37,204 nucleotides of DNA from Acidimicrobiaceae bacterium (lineage in GTDB: Bacteria > Actinomycetota > Acidimicrobiia > Acidimicrobiales > RAAP-2). This document shows positions 1-7,163 of this stretch, piece by piece (position 1 is the stretch's first letter; every line of letters begins with the position of its first letter). The position numbers and the translations under genes are program-made. The stretch covers positions 1 to 37,204 of the forward strand of contig PMOE01000029.1 of assembly GCA_003161575.1 (NCBI GenBank), in the 5' to 3' direction. Under the pieces are notes generated by a model. The model did not search any database and was not told the DNA's origin. It saw only the letters and a list, made by a program, of their open reading frames with translations.

Positions 1-209
1 ACGCCGAGCTCTCCCACGGCGAGTTGTGGCTGCGCTACTTCGAGCTCGGGGGCATGAGCACCGGGCTCCAACTCGAAGCCTTCCTCTACGGCGCTCTCCG
101 GCCGAGCGCCCACGACCACGACGTGATCGCTCACACCCTGAACGAGCGCTTCACCGAGCTAGGCGGGGACCATCCCGTTCCCTACGTGGAGGATGAGAAC
201 GACAACTAG
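1..209 (+). CDS. C-terminal end of an unrecognised protein, clipped by the window edge
   Basis: The reading frame is open from base 3 to a TAG at 207-209 and continues leftward out of the window, so only about 68 C-terminal residues are visible. A TTG at 24 and an ATG at 54 lie in frame, but the frame is already open and protein-like before them (AELSHGELWLRYFELGG), so an internal start is unlikely. The visible part is an alpha-helical-looking stretch (LQLEAFLYGALRPSAHDHDVIAHTLNERF) with an acidic tail. There are no membrane segments or catalytic motifs. I do not recognise the family and assign no function. It is followed by 230 bases without a gene, then by the tail of a gene on the opposite strand. 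Confidence 0.5.
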   Translation, partial: AELSHGELWLRYFELGGMSTGLQLEAFLYGALRPSAHDHDVIAHTLNERFTELGGDHPVPYVEDENDN

Positions 210-439
210 CGCGAAACAAGCCACGACAGGCCTTATTGGGGCAGTCCGTCGGGTCGCCTCGGGATCAGCGGGGAGCCGGCCGGGGATCCGGGTGTGCTGA
301 AGGAGGCGGCTTCCTAGGTGACGGCGCGGCACGGTCGGCTTCGCTCTCGTGAGTCACCGCGCACATCCGTGTCGACGATGGAGTATCACGCGGCTCGGTG
401 GTGAATCTCCGCTTCGGAGTTGCCAGGTAGCGGCAACCC

Positions 440-1996
440 CTAACCCGTCCACGAGTCGGCGTAGCCGTTAGCCTCAACTTCCTCGCAGAACGTTATCGAT
501 GGGCAGGAGATCGAGTTGGCGTACAGCGGTCCGGTTCCGATCGGGCCACCGGCATTGGCGAAGGTCTGAGGCTTCGACCAGGAGGCGCCGTTGTAGGTGA
601 CCCAGCCGTCCAGACCCCCAGCCATGCAGAACGAGGGTGTGGGGCACGAGAGCGCATTGAATGATTGGGGACCGAGGGATGTCGTGAGGGCTAGCCCCTT
701 CGACCACGAGGTGCCATTGAACGTATTCAGATAGGCCACGTTGGCTCCGGTGGTGCCTCCCACCGCACAGAACGTGGCAGCCGGGCAGGACACCACGGAT
801 ACTTCGGGATTTGAACCGGATGTGCTTCCGGGAGGCAGCGGGAGAGTTTGCGGAGCCGCCCACCCGCTCCCGTTGTAGGTGACCGATTGGTCGTTGTAGA
901 CCGCCTCGCAGAAGGTTGGATTGGCGCACGACACCTCACCGATGGTGGTCGGGTTCAAGGTGCTCGAGTTGAGCACCTCGGATTGGGACCATGAGGTTCC
1001 GTTGTAGGTGTAGTAGTTGACGTTGCCGTCCACCGCCATGCAGAAAGAGGTGGTGGGACACGAGACGGAGAAGGATACGGACGCCGACGATTCCGACGGG
1101 TTCAACTGGTCGACCGCAGACCAGGTCGAACCGTTGAAGGTGTAGACATCACTGAGATCGTCCCCGGCGATACACAGGGACGACGAAGCGCATGAGACCG
1201 AAACCAACTGGTCATTCGAGTTGGATCCGGCAGTCGCGTCGATGTCCACGCCCTTGGACCACACCTTTCCATTCCAGGTGAATGCGTCACCCGTGTCGTC
1301 GACGGCGGCACAGAACCCGGTACTGGTGCATGACACGCTCGAGAAGTTGGCAGTGTGCGTCGCGATGCCCGGACCAGAGCCTTCCTTGTTGGATGCCACT
1401 AATGTTGCCAACTTCCATCCGTGGCCCGACACTGCGGCCGTCGCGGCCGGAGCGCCGCAGTTCCACCGGGCCACGATCTTGAGCGTCTTACCGTTTATCT
1501 GGCTCATGGAGGCGTCAATCGAACCAGCCTCGCCCTTCACGGTGACAGTGCCACTATGGGCAAAGAAGTTGTCCTGCTCACCCTTCTGGATGGAATCGGT
1601 GATGTTCTTGCCCTTCAGGTCCACGCCCAGTATGGCGGTCGAGGTTCGACCTGTGAGGGATTGGAATGAGTAGGTTCCGTTCTTCTTCACGGTCACGTCC
1701 AGACTCCAACTGGCCACGCCCTTGATCCCGGAGACGGAACCCACGAGATCGTTGAGCTCGACGAAGCCGTTGTTGTTGATCCCCCCGTAGGGACAGCCCG
1801 CATTAGGACCGTCGCGCAACGTGCCGGTGACCGCTCCCGAGAGCTTGTAGGTGTTGGCGGCGACACCATTGGCCGATACCACCAAGGCGCCTGCCAGCTG
1901 GGCTGCCACGACGACGACGACCATTGACCCGGCGCACAGGGCCATGCCGGCCACTGAACGCACCACACGGTCCCGCCACTTCACCCCTGCTGTCAT
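440..1996 (-). CDS. Secreted seven-repeat protein, probable beta-propeller-like
   Basis: A 518-residue protein starting at ATG 1996, with GGGAG seven bases upstream of the start. Residues 1-16 are basic and are followed by a long hydrophobic segment (about 17-42), so it is exported or membrane-anchored by its N-terminus. Residues 45-185 form a Gly/Asn/Thr-rich domain that I do not recognise. From about residue 221 to the end there are seven repeats of roughly 42 residues with the pattern (V/I/L)SC-x4-FC-x-A-V-D-x-G...(T/F)-Y-N-G-x-x-W-S. Each has two cysteines six residues apart and an aromatic NGxxW strand. Seven sheet-like repeats fit a seven-bladed propeller stapled by one disulfide per blade; that fold is inferred. 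No enzymatic motif is visible. It probably binds something at the cell surface. It stands alone, convergent with the clipped gene at the left edge. Confidence 0.8.
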   Translation of the reverse strand: MTAGVKWRDRVVRSVAGMALCAGSMVVVVVAAQLAGALVVSANGVAANTYKLSGAVTGTLRDGPNAGCPYGGINNNGFVELNDLVGSVSGIKGVASWSLDVTVKKNGTYSFQSLTGRTSTAILGVDLKGKNITDSIQKGEQDNFFAHSGTVTVKGEAGSIDASMSQINGKTLKIVARWNCGAPAATAAVSGHGWKLATLVASNKEGSGPGIATHTANFSSVSCTSTGFCAAVDDTGDAFTWNGKVWSKGVDIDATAGSNSNDQLVSVSCASSSLCIAGDDLSDVYTFNGSTWSAVDQLNPSESSASVSFSVSCPTTSFCMAVDGNVNYYTYNGTSWSQSEVLNSSTLNPTTIGEVSCANPTFCEAVYNDQSVTYNGSGWAAPQTLPLPPGSTSGSNPEVSVVSCPAATFCAVGGTTGANVAYLNTFNGTSWSKGLALTTSLGPQSFNALSCPTPSFCMAGGLDGWVTYNGASWSKPQTFANAGGPIGTGPLYANSISCPSITFCEEVEANGYADSWTG

Positions 1997-2813
1997 TTCG
2001 TCTCCCGGCCGCTTTCGGGCGAAGATCGAGTCAGTCGAGCGACCGCGCCACCAATGAGCAAGGGCCCACCGGCTTCAAGGTATCACCCCCTGTCAAAAAG
2101 GGCGCGGGGCCTCGACACACGATTTGCGGCCCGGTCGGGAAGGCGCTCGCCTCAGTCACGGCCGAGGCCATCGAGCGTCGACCGGGTATCCGTTGCGCCA
2201 CACAACTCAAGGCAACGGAGAGCAGAACCGCAGCGGACAGGACCAGCACTCAACCAGAACCCTGGGCCACCCCAAGACCGTCGCAGGTCGGCCACCACGC
2301 AGAACACGCCCCCGGAGCATCGTGCTCCGATCGACCGCTCGGGAGCGGTCCAACTCCGCCATCGATGAGCCGAGCGCGGCTGAACGTACGTCCCATGGCT
2401 CGAGTATCGGCGGGCTCGGCAACTGAACCCGCACCTGGCCCCAAAACGCATCCGCACATCGACCTGAGGCATTGCCACCCATGCGCCGTACCGCAGCAGG
2501 CAACTTTCACGAGCACGGCGAGCGTCGCGACAGCTCTCACCGTCCCGCAAGCCGATCCCCTTGCGGGGCCGACCCCGGGCGTTCACCGTTGGGCTTGCGG
2601 GAATCATCGGCGGACCGGAAAACGGCGACTGAGGCGGAGTCTGAGTCCTGCTCGCGAAAGGCAGCGATCCAGTTCGTACAGCCGCGAAGGCGTGTCACGA
2701 AACCGGTGAAGTGGGTGGAGTGCCTTGGAGTCCCTGATCAGCCGAATTCCCCAGCTGGTGGTTCCCGAATCGTTCCATCGCGATCACGGTCCTATCGACG
2801 GGCGTGACCGCGC
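1997..2813. other. Intergenic stretch without a supportable gene
   Basis: About 800 bases between two minus-strand genes. Open frames exist on both strands, but none looks like a protein: their products are Arg/Pro/Ser-rich, as expected from random high-GC DNA. A minus-strand frame at 2031-2249 begins with a hydrophobic segment (MLVLSAAVLLSVALSCVAQ) but its remainder is not protein-like, and I did not call it. The stretch contains one copy of the window's intergenic repeat (2485-2558) and a perfect 8-bp stem with an 8-base loop (2544-2567) that lacks a T-tract. Confidence 0.5.
2485..2558 (-). repeat. Intergenic repeat, copy A
   Basis: First of three related intergenic copies. The 63 bases at 2496-2558 align without gaps to 4246-4308, with about 50 identical positions by hand count. 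The first 21 bases (2485-2505) are identical to 7003-7023. The 3' part overlaps a perfect hairpin (CCCGCAAG / CTTGCGGG, 2544-2567). The minus strand of copies A and B reads similar peptides (IGLRDGESCR versus IGLWGGESCR), but stops and frame changes make a current coding role unlikely. The strand given is arbitrary. Confidence 0.6.
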
Positions 2814-3365
2814 TCAGGCCATTGTGCCTTTCGGGGTGTAGTAGTTGGCCACGCCGCCGGACCCTGAGACACGCGTCTCTTGAAGTGTTAGGTCGAGCCG
2901 GTCGGGCAAGCCGTCGAGGAATCGCTTGCCACGGCCGAGGAGTACCGGGACGACGAAGAATCGGTACTCGTCAATGAGCCCGTGGGCCGCCAGGGTTGAC
3001 GCAAGGATTGAGCTTCCAATGATCGCAAGATCCTTGCCGGGCCCCTGTTTCATGCGAGCCACAGCATTCGGAACATCATCGGCGATGATGGTCGTGTTGG
3101 ACCATGTCGCATTGTTGAGCGTCGTCGAGGCGACGAACTTCGGGAGGGTATTCATCCTCGGCGCCTCGGCCTGAGTCGAATTCGGCCAATGGGCAGCAAA
3201 CCCTTCGTAGGTGGTGCGGCCCAAGAGGATGCCGTCGATCGACCCCAACATCGTGTCCACGTAGGCGAAAAACTCGTCGTCCAAGACGAACCAGTCGAGT
3301 TCTTGATTCGGCCCATCGAAGTAGCCATCCACCGACACATGGAGCTGCAGAAAGAGCTTCCTCAC
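2814..3365 (-). CDS. Dihydrofolate reductase-like (RibD C-terminal domain) protein
   Basis: A 183-residue single-domain protein of the RibD-C/DHFR superfamily, of the YyaP/YwjB kind. The N-terminus MRKLFLQLHVSVDGYFDGPN is the classic first strand and substrate-side loop. It is followed by GSIDGILLGRTTYEGFAAHWP (residues about 41-61), and later by DLAIIGSSILASTLAAHGLIDEYRFFVVPVLLGRGKRFLDG, the nucleotide-binding Gly-rich turn and terminal strands of the fold. These proteins are expected to be NADPH-dependent reductases, but the substrate of this branch is unknown. The start is GTG at 3365, overlapping the stop of the upstream SRPBCC gene (GTGA). It is the third gene of an ArsR / SRPBCC / RibD-C operon, so it is probably translated by coupling and controlled by the ArsR protein. 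Confidence 0.88.
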   Translation of the reverse strand: MRKLFLQLHVSVDGYFDGPNQELDWFVLDDEFFAYVDTMLGSIDGILLGRTTYEGFAAHWPNSTQAEAPRMNTLPKFVASTTLNNATWSNTTIIADDVPNAVARMKQGPGKDLAIIGSSILASTLAAHGLIDEYRFFVVPVLLGRGKRFLDGLPDRLDLTLQETRVSGSGGVANYYTPKGTMA

Positions 3366-3829
3366 GATCCGGCACCGTTCAAGACGGCAGCCAGCGAGTC
3401 GAGAAGGGACCGGGTTCCCTCTTCTCTCTGGGCCACTGTGTCGTGACCATCGAGGAACACCCCCTGCTCGGTCAGGATCAGTTGCGTCGTGACATCGTGG
3501 TTGTGGAACTGGACCGTGGCGACTGACACAGACATTCGAGTCTCCTCGGCGAACATTTCGTACGTGTAGACGATCCGCTGCTCGGGAATGATGTCGTGGA
3601 ACTGCGATTCGTAGGTGTAGACCGGCCCGCCCGGAGGCCCACCGCGATTGACCTCACGGCCCCCGACCCGGAAGTCGAGTTCGTAACCAGCTCCCAGTGC
3701 ATCGGCGGAGCCGGCGAACCAGCGGGCCTTGAGTATGGGATCGGCCCAAGCCCCGAAGACCTGAGCGACCGGAACGTTGTAGATCCGCTCGATGACGAAG
3801 GTGTCATGGGCAACGGTGGATAGGGTCAT
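3362..3829 (-). CDS. SRPBCC (AHSA1/START-like) domain protein
   Basis: A 155-residue protein starting at ATG 3829, with GAGGAG about seven bases upstream; a longer in-frame version would run into the ArsR gene. Family signatures are the N-terminal FVIERIYNVPVAQVFGAWADPILKARWFAG, where the AWxDP..RWF segment is typical of activator-of-Hsp90-homologue proteins, then YELDFRVGGREVN and the C-terminal helix REEGTRSLLDSLAAVLN. The fold makes a deep hydrophobic pocket that binds small ligands. Bacterial members next to ArsR regulators have no established substrate. It overlaps the ArsR stop by four bases (ATGA) and the RibD-C start by four (GTGA), so the three genes are one translationally coupled operon. 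Confidence 0.88.
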   Translation of the reverse strand: MTLSTVAHDTFVIERIYNVPVAQVFGAWADPILKARWFAGSADALGAGYELDFRVGGREVNRGGPPGGPVYTYESQFHDIIPEQRIVYTYEMFAEETRMSVSVATVQFHNHDVTTQLILTEQGVFLDGHDTVAQREEGTRSLLDSLAAVLNGAGS

Positions 3830-4170
3830 GGTTTCTCCTCGGTAGTGGCAACGTCGTTCAGGACGTCGCCCAGTCGGTTCAGACGGACTTCCCAGCCCCG
3901 GCGCCGATCGGTGATCCACTGTTCAGCAGCGGTCATTGCCGCACCATCAATCGAACACATGCGTGTCCTCCCGACCTTCTCGGTCTTCACAACGCCGCAG
4001 GCCTCGAGGACCTGCACGTGCTGGACGACAGCGGCAAGGGACATGACGAGGGGTTCTGCCAGTTCGCTGACCGAGGCGGGTCCCAAAGTGAGTCGCTCCA
4101 CCATGGAGCGCCTGCTCTTGTCGGCAAGTGCTTGGAAGGTCCGATCCAGGTCGATTGTTTGGTCAAGCAT
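3826..4170 (-). CDS. ArsR-family winged-helix transcriptional regulator
   Basis: A 114-residue one-domain regulator. The winged helix spans residues about 10-85: FQALADKSRRSMVERLTLGPASVSELAEPL is the entry helix and first HTH helix, VMSLAAVVQHVQVLEACGVV is the recognition helix, and VKTEKVGRTRMCSID is the wing. The cysteine pair used for metal sensing in ArsR/SmtB proteins (ELCVCDL) is absent, so the signal is probably not a metal; this matches the SRPBCC-linked subgroup. The ATG at 4170 lies seven bases after a good -10 box and inside an inverted repeat, so the message is likely leaderless and the gene autorepressed. It is the first gene of the ArsR / SRPBCC / RibD-C operon. Confidence 0.9.
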   Translation of the reverse strand: MLDQTIDLDRTFQALADKSRRSMVERLTLGPASVSELAEPLVMSLAAVVQHVQVLEACGVVKTEKVGRTRMCSIDGAAMTAAEQWITDRRRGWEVRLNRLGDVLNDVATTEEKP

Positions 4171-4207
4171 ATACTTGAGTATACGGACCTGTGGGCACCA
4201 TAGTCAA
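4170..4207 (-). promoter_or_regulatory. Leaderless promoter with overlapping operator for the ArsR operon
   Basis: On the minus strand, TTGACT (4207-4202) and TATACT (4183-4178) are separated by 18 bases, and the ATG follows the -10 box after seven bases. The transcript would therefore begin at or within a base or two of the start codon. The -10 box is one arm of a perfect inverted repeat TATACT-TG-AGTATA (4170-4183) that touches the start codon. An ArsR dimer bound here would block RNA polymerase. Confidence 0.75.
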
Positions 4208-4245
4208 GTAACTCCTTATGTATCTGGAGTGGCCCACATGTGCCT

Positions 4246-4308
4246 GCGGGCAACTTCCGCGAGGACGGCGCCCGCCGCGACAGCTCTCGCCGCCCCATAG
4301 GCCAATCC
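4246..4308 (-). repeat. Intergenic repeat, copy B
   Basis: Second copy of the repeat at 2496-2558, aligned without gaps (about 50 of 63 identical, most differences transitions). It sits between the divergent ArsR promoter and the alpha/beta hydrolase gene. It lacks the 21-base left extension shared by copies A and C and has only GCCTGCGGGCAAC there. Confidence 0.55.
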
Positions 4309-4363
4309 TGTTTCGGGTACGGACCAAGTGATTTGCGGGGAAGTGGTTTGGAGTTCGATAAAG

Positions 4364-5254
4364 ATGGGCTCCATGGAACCAGTTGAGACGGAATTGGCTG
4401 TTGGCAACCGGGTGCTCCGAATCCGCGACACGGGTGAGGTCCACGCCCCTCCCATTGTTTATTTCCACGGGACGCCGGGGTCACGCCTCGATCTCGCGTT
4501 CGGAGAGGAGCTTGTGAGCCCGCAAGGTGTCCGAATAATCTCATTCGATCGGCCAGGTTACGGAGGATCGACCGAGTCCGCATTCGGCCTCTCTTCGGTT
4601 GCCCGAGACGCGCTGTCGATAGCCGACTCATTGGGTCTTGGTGCCTTCAGTACTTTGGGGTTGTCGGGTGGGGGCCCGTTCGCGTTGGCCGCCGCGGCGG
4701 TTGGCGGCGACCGCGTAACTGGTGTGGGTGTGGCGTCAGGAGCGGGACCGTTCGAGTTTGTGCCAAATGCACTCGACGAACTGAGCGACATTGATAAGGA
4801 GGCCTACTCCCACCTTCCCGCAAATCCCGAAACGGCGGCACTGGGATTCGCCTCAGGCTTCGAGGAGTTGGCGCAGATGTTGCGCAATGGTGACGACGAC
4901 GCAGTTATTGCTGAGTTCGCGCCTGCCCTAAGTGCACGCGATCGGGTCCTGATGAGCGATGAAGTGGTCGGATCGAAGGTCATCGGCTCGATGAGAGAAG
5001 GCCTGTCTAAGAGCGTCCTCGGCGGAGGTTGGGACAATGTGGCATGGATTGGTCATTGGGACTTTGAAATCTCCAAGGTTCGGTGTCCCGTGTTGCTTTG
5101 GTACGGTGAGCAAGACCTGATGGCTCCCCCGGCTCATGGGCAATGGCTCAAAGATAATCTCTTCAACGCGAGGTTGACCATAAGGCCTTCAGAGGGTCAC
5201 TTCGGCCTTGTTGACCATTTCTCCGAAGTGCTGCACGAACTAGCCGAGCTGTAG
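4364..5254 (+). CDS. Alpha/beta hydrolase
   Basis: A 296-residue alpha/beta-hydrolase-fold enzyme. The oxyanion region PIVYFHGTPGSRLD comes first, then ISFDRPGYGGST, then the nucleophile elbow LGLSGGGPFALA (Ser of GLSGG). The acid is in VLLWYGEQDLMAPPAHG (Asp) and the base in PSEGHFGLVDH (His). All three catalytic residues are therefore present and in order. The HGTPGS and DRPGYG motifs are common in esterase, epoxide-hydrolase and proline-iminopeptidase-like members, so the substrate cannot be named. ATG 4364 has GGAG about ten bases upstream; a GTG at 4328 and an ATG at 4373 are alternatives. It has no signal peptide and is cytoplasmic. It is divergent from the ArsR operon and not obviously part of it. 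Confidence 0.88.
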   Translation: MGSMEPVETELAVGNRVLRIRDTGEVHAPPIVYFHGTPGSRLDLAFGEELVSPQGVRIISFDRPGYGGSTESAFGLSSVARDALSIADSLGLGAFSTLGLSGGGPFALAAAAVGGDRVTGVGVASGAGPFEFVPNALDELSDIDKEAYSHLPANPETAALGFASGFEELAQMLRNGDDDAVIAEFAPALSARDRVLMSDEVVGSKVIGSMREGLSKSVLGGGWDNVAWIGHWDFEISKVRCPVLLWYGEQDLMAPPAHGQWLKDNLFNARLTIRPSEGHFGLVDHFSEVLHELAEL

Positions 5255-5343
5255 ATCAACTTGCTGTTTGTAATCCTCGATCGTGCATCTCAGTGCTTTA
5301 CTGCCTCGATCACCATCCGCATACTCCCAGACAGAAGGATGTC

Positions 5344-5359
5344 GTCGGCCCGGGCCGAC
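5344..5359. other. Perfect 16-bp palindrome in an intergenic region
   Basis: GTCGGCCC joined directly to GGGCCGAC, about 90 bases after the hydrolase stop and upstream of the aspS leader. It has no loop and no T-tract, so it is not a standard terminator. It could be a protein site or part of a terminator for the hydrolase. Chance is possible in GC-rich DNA. Confidence 0.35.
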
Positions 5360-5424
5360 TGCCCAAGCTCGACATCTGGGGACACCTTGCCCCTGCTGGT
5401 GCTCTAGTCTTGTGGCAACAGCAT

Positions 5425-5597
5425 TGACGGAGATGGACCCTCCCGAGCTGCGAGGAAGAACGGCCTCGGCCTTGTAAGCCTCGCCGACTTGCCCACGTGA
5501 CGGGCCGAGAGGTCGCTATCGAACGGGCGGCGAAGTGCGGTGGCACCGCGGGGACCCCCTCGCCCGCACGACATGGGGAGTCGTGTCGAGCAAGGAG
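5425..5597 (+). promoter_or_regulatory. T-box-like riboswitch leader of the aspartyl-tRNA synthetase gene
   Basis: The 12 bases at 5539-5550, GGTGGCACCGCG, match the conserved T-box core (GGUGGNACCGCG) that pairs with the uncharged tRNA acceptor end. It is preceded by AAG, as is usual, and lies 54 bases before an aminoacyl-tRNA synthetase start. After it a hairpin, CTCG-(4)-CACGAC-(7)-GTCGTG-(1)-CGAG (5559-5590), ends two bases before the Shine-Dalgarno AAGGAG (5592-5597). There is no T-run, so control is probably translational, as known for actinobacterial ileS T-boxes. The 5' boundary and Stem I are uncertain. A GAC (Asp) triplet at 5436-5438 lies in the loop of a small GGAG/CTCC hairpin and is one specifier candidate; an AAC triplet in AGAACGG (5458-5461 region) is another. 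Confidence 0.7.
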
Positions 5598-5604
5598 TGC
5601 CCTC

Positions 5605-6900
5605 ATGGAGCGGACGTTTAGTACCGACCTTTTGGCCAAGGATGGCCAGCAGGTGTCGATTGCCGGTTGGTTGCACCATCAACGCCGGCTGGCCAGGGTC
5701 ACCTTCGCACTCATCCGTGACGCCAAGGGCATTGCCCAGGTGGTGATCGAAGACGACCGGATTCGTGAACAAGTCGGGGCCATGGTGCCCGAGACAGTCC
5801 TGGTGGTCGTCGGCACGGCGGTCCGGACCGAGCAAGCGCCTGGAGGGGTAGAGATCCACGCACCCGAGTTTCGGGTCCTCTCGGCCCCCACGGAGCCACC
5901 TCCGTTTGAACTTCGACGGCCGAGACTGAACGCGCAGCTTCCGACACTCCTCGACAACGCCGCTCTTGCGCAACGTCATCCCCGCCACAAGGCGATCACC
6001 CGCATCGCAGCGGCCTCGGTTAGAGGGTTTCGTTCCACCCTTGACAGTCTCGGTTTCACCGAGATCCACACCCCCAAAATAGTGGGCTCGGCCACCGAGA
6101 CCGGTGCCAATGTCTTTGAAGTGGACTACTTCGGGCGTCCGGCCTACCTCGCTCAGAGTCCGCAGTTTTACAAGCAGATGATGGTTGGGGCGCTCGAACG
6201 GGTCTATGAGGTGGGTCCAGTCTTTCGGGCCGAGCCACACAACACGGCACGCCATTTGGCGCAGTACACGTCGCTCGACGTCGAGATGGGTTTCATTGAC
6301 GATCAGTCCGACGTCATGGCGGTACTACGACAGGTTCTGAGCGGGATGGTTCGAGAGGTGGCACACCGGTGTCCTCACGATCTTGAAGTCGTCGATCTCG
6401 AGTTGCCAGAAGTCCCCGTTGACATCCCATCGATTCACTTCTCCGTGGCACAGGTAATGATCGAAGAGGCAACGGGAAACCAGGTAGTTGGGGAACCGGA
6501 CCTCTCCCCAAGTGACGAGCGATGGCTTGGCCAGTGGGCTCTTCGTGAGCACGGCTCGGACTTCGTGTTCGTCGACGGCTATCCCATGGTCAAGCGTCCC
6601 TTCTACACACACCCCGACCCGGAGCGCCCCGAGTTTTCCAACAGCTTCGACCTGCTCTTTCGTGGGATGGAGCTGGTGACCGGTGGGCAGCGACTTCATC
6701 GATATGACGAGTACCTCGAGGCACTATCTGAGGTGGACCTTGTTCCGCTCGACGGCTACCTCGCTACATTTCGCCATGGGATGCCACCCCACGGCGGCTT
6801 TGCCATTGGACTCGAGCGGTGGATGGCCCGCATTGTCGGCGCGGAGAACGTCCGAGAGGTCACACTTTTCCCTCGTGATCTCACGCGGTTGACTCCGTAG
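5605..6900 (+). CDS. aspS: Aspartate--tRNA ligase, archaeal-type (GAD-less), probably non-discriminating
   Basis: A 431-residue class IIb synthetase. The N-terminal OB-fold anticodon domain (residues about 1-95) includes VSIAGWLHHQRRLARVTFALIRDAKGIAQVV. The catalytic core has ETGANVFEVDYFGRPAYLAQSPQFYKQMM, motif 2 VYEVGPVFRAEPHNTARHLAQYTSLDVEMGF, and motif 3 GFAIGLERWMARIVGAENVREVTLFPRD at the C-terminus. Bacterial AspRS is about 590 residues with an inserted GAD domain. This one lacks it and has the archaeal/AsnRS-like length. Such enzymes often charge both tRNA-Asp and tRNA-Asn with Asp, feeding GatCAB, but Asp/Asn specificity cannot be proved by eye. ATG 5605 has AAGGAG seven bases upstream. 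A T-box-like leader precedes it, so expression should rise when the cognate tRNA is uncharged. Confidence 0.9.
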   Translation: MERTFSTDLLAKDGQQVSIAGWLHHQRRLARVTFALIRDAKGIAQVVIEDDRIREQVGAMVPETVLVVVGTAVRTEQAPGGVEIHAPEFRVLSAPTEPPPFELRRPRLNAQLPTLLDNAALAQRHPRHKAITRIAAASVRGFRSTLDSLGFTEIHTPKIVGSATETGANVFEVDYFGRPAYLAQSPQFYKQMMVGALERVYEVGPVFRAEPHNTARHLAQYTSLDVEMGFIDDQSDVMAVLRQVLSGMVREVAHRCPHDLEVVDLELPEVPVDIPSIHFSVAQVMIEEATGNQVVGEPDLSPSDERWLGQWALREHGSDFVFVDGYPMVKRPFYTHPDPERPEFSNSFDLLFRGMELVTGGQRLHRYDEYLEALSEVDLVPLDGYLATFRHGMPPHGGFAIGLERWMARIVGAENVREVTLFPRDLTRLTP

Positions 6901-7002
6901 AGGAGGCAGCCCATTCAGGCCCTCACCTCGAAGGCGGTGCTACGGCAGAGGGTTCGCCGAAGACCGCGAGAGTGTCCCAAAATGTTCCACTGCCGAACTC
7001 GT

Positions 7003-7074
7003 GCCGTACCGCAGCAGGCAACTCTTGCAAGCACGGCCCCTTGCCGCAGCTCTCACGGTCTCAAAGACCGATCC
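7003..7074 (-). repeat. Intergenic repeat, copy C
   Basis: Third copy, in the space between the convergent aspS and GNAT genes. Its first 21 bases are identical to 2485-2505. After about 30 further bases it aligns to copy A with a two-base deletion. It ends near a small hairpin, CCGAT-(5)-ATCGG (7068-7082). Confidence 0.55.
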
Positions 7075-7163
7075 GCAATCGGAACGGGTTCCTTGCATAC
7101 CCTGGACGCTCGCCGCCACGCGAGGTCCAAGAGCCCTGGCCCGGGATGAAGCCAGCCTTCAGA

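Noticed and set aside
1924..2709. A 261-codon open frame on the plus strand across the 5' end of the secreted-protein gene and the following intergenic region.
   Set aside because: Its product is Arg/Pro/Ser/Thr-rich with no protein-like pattern. It overlaps the well-supported minus-strand gene and contains the intergenic repeat.
5404..6255. A 283-codon minus-strand frame opposite the aspS gene and its leader.
   Set aside because: It lies antisense to a clear synthetase; its composition is that expected from the complement of a high-GC gene.
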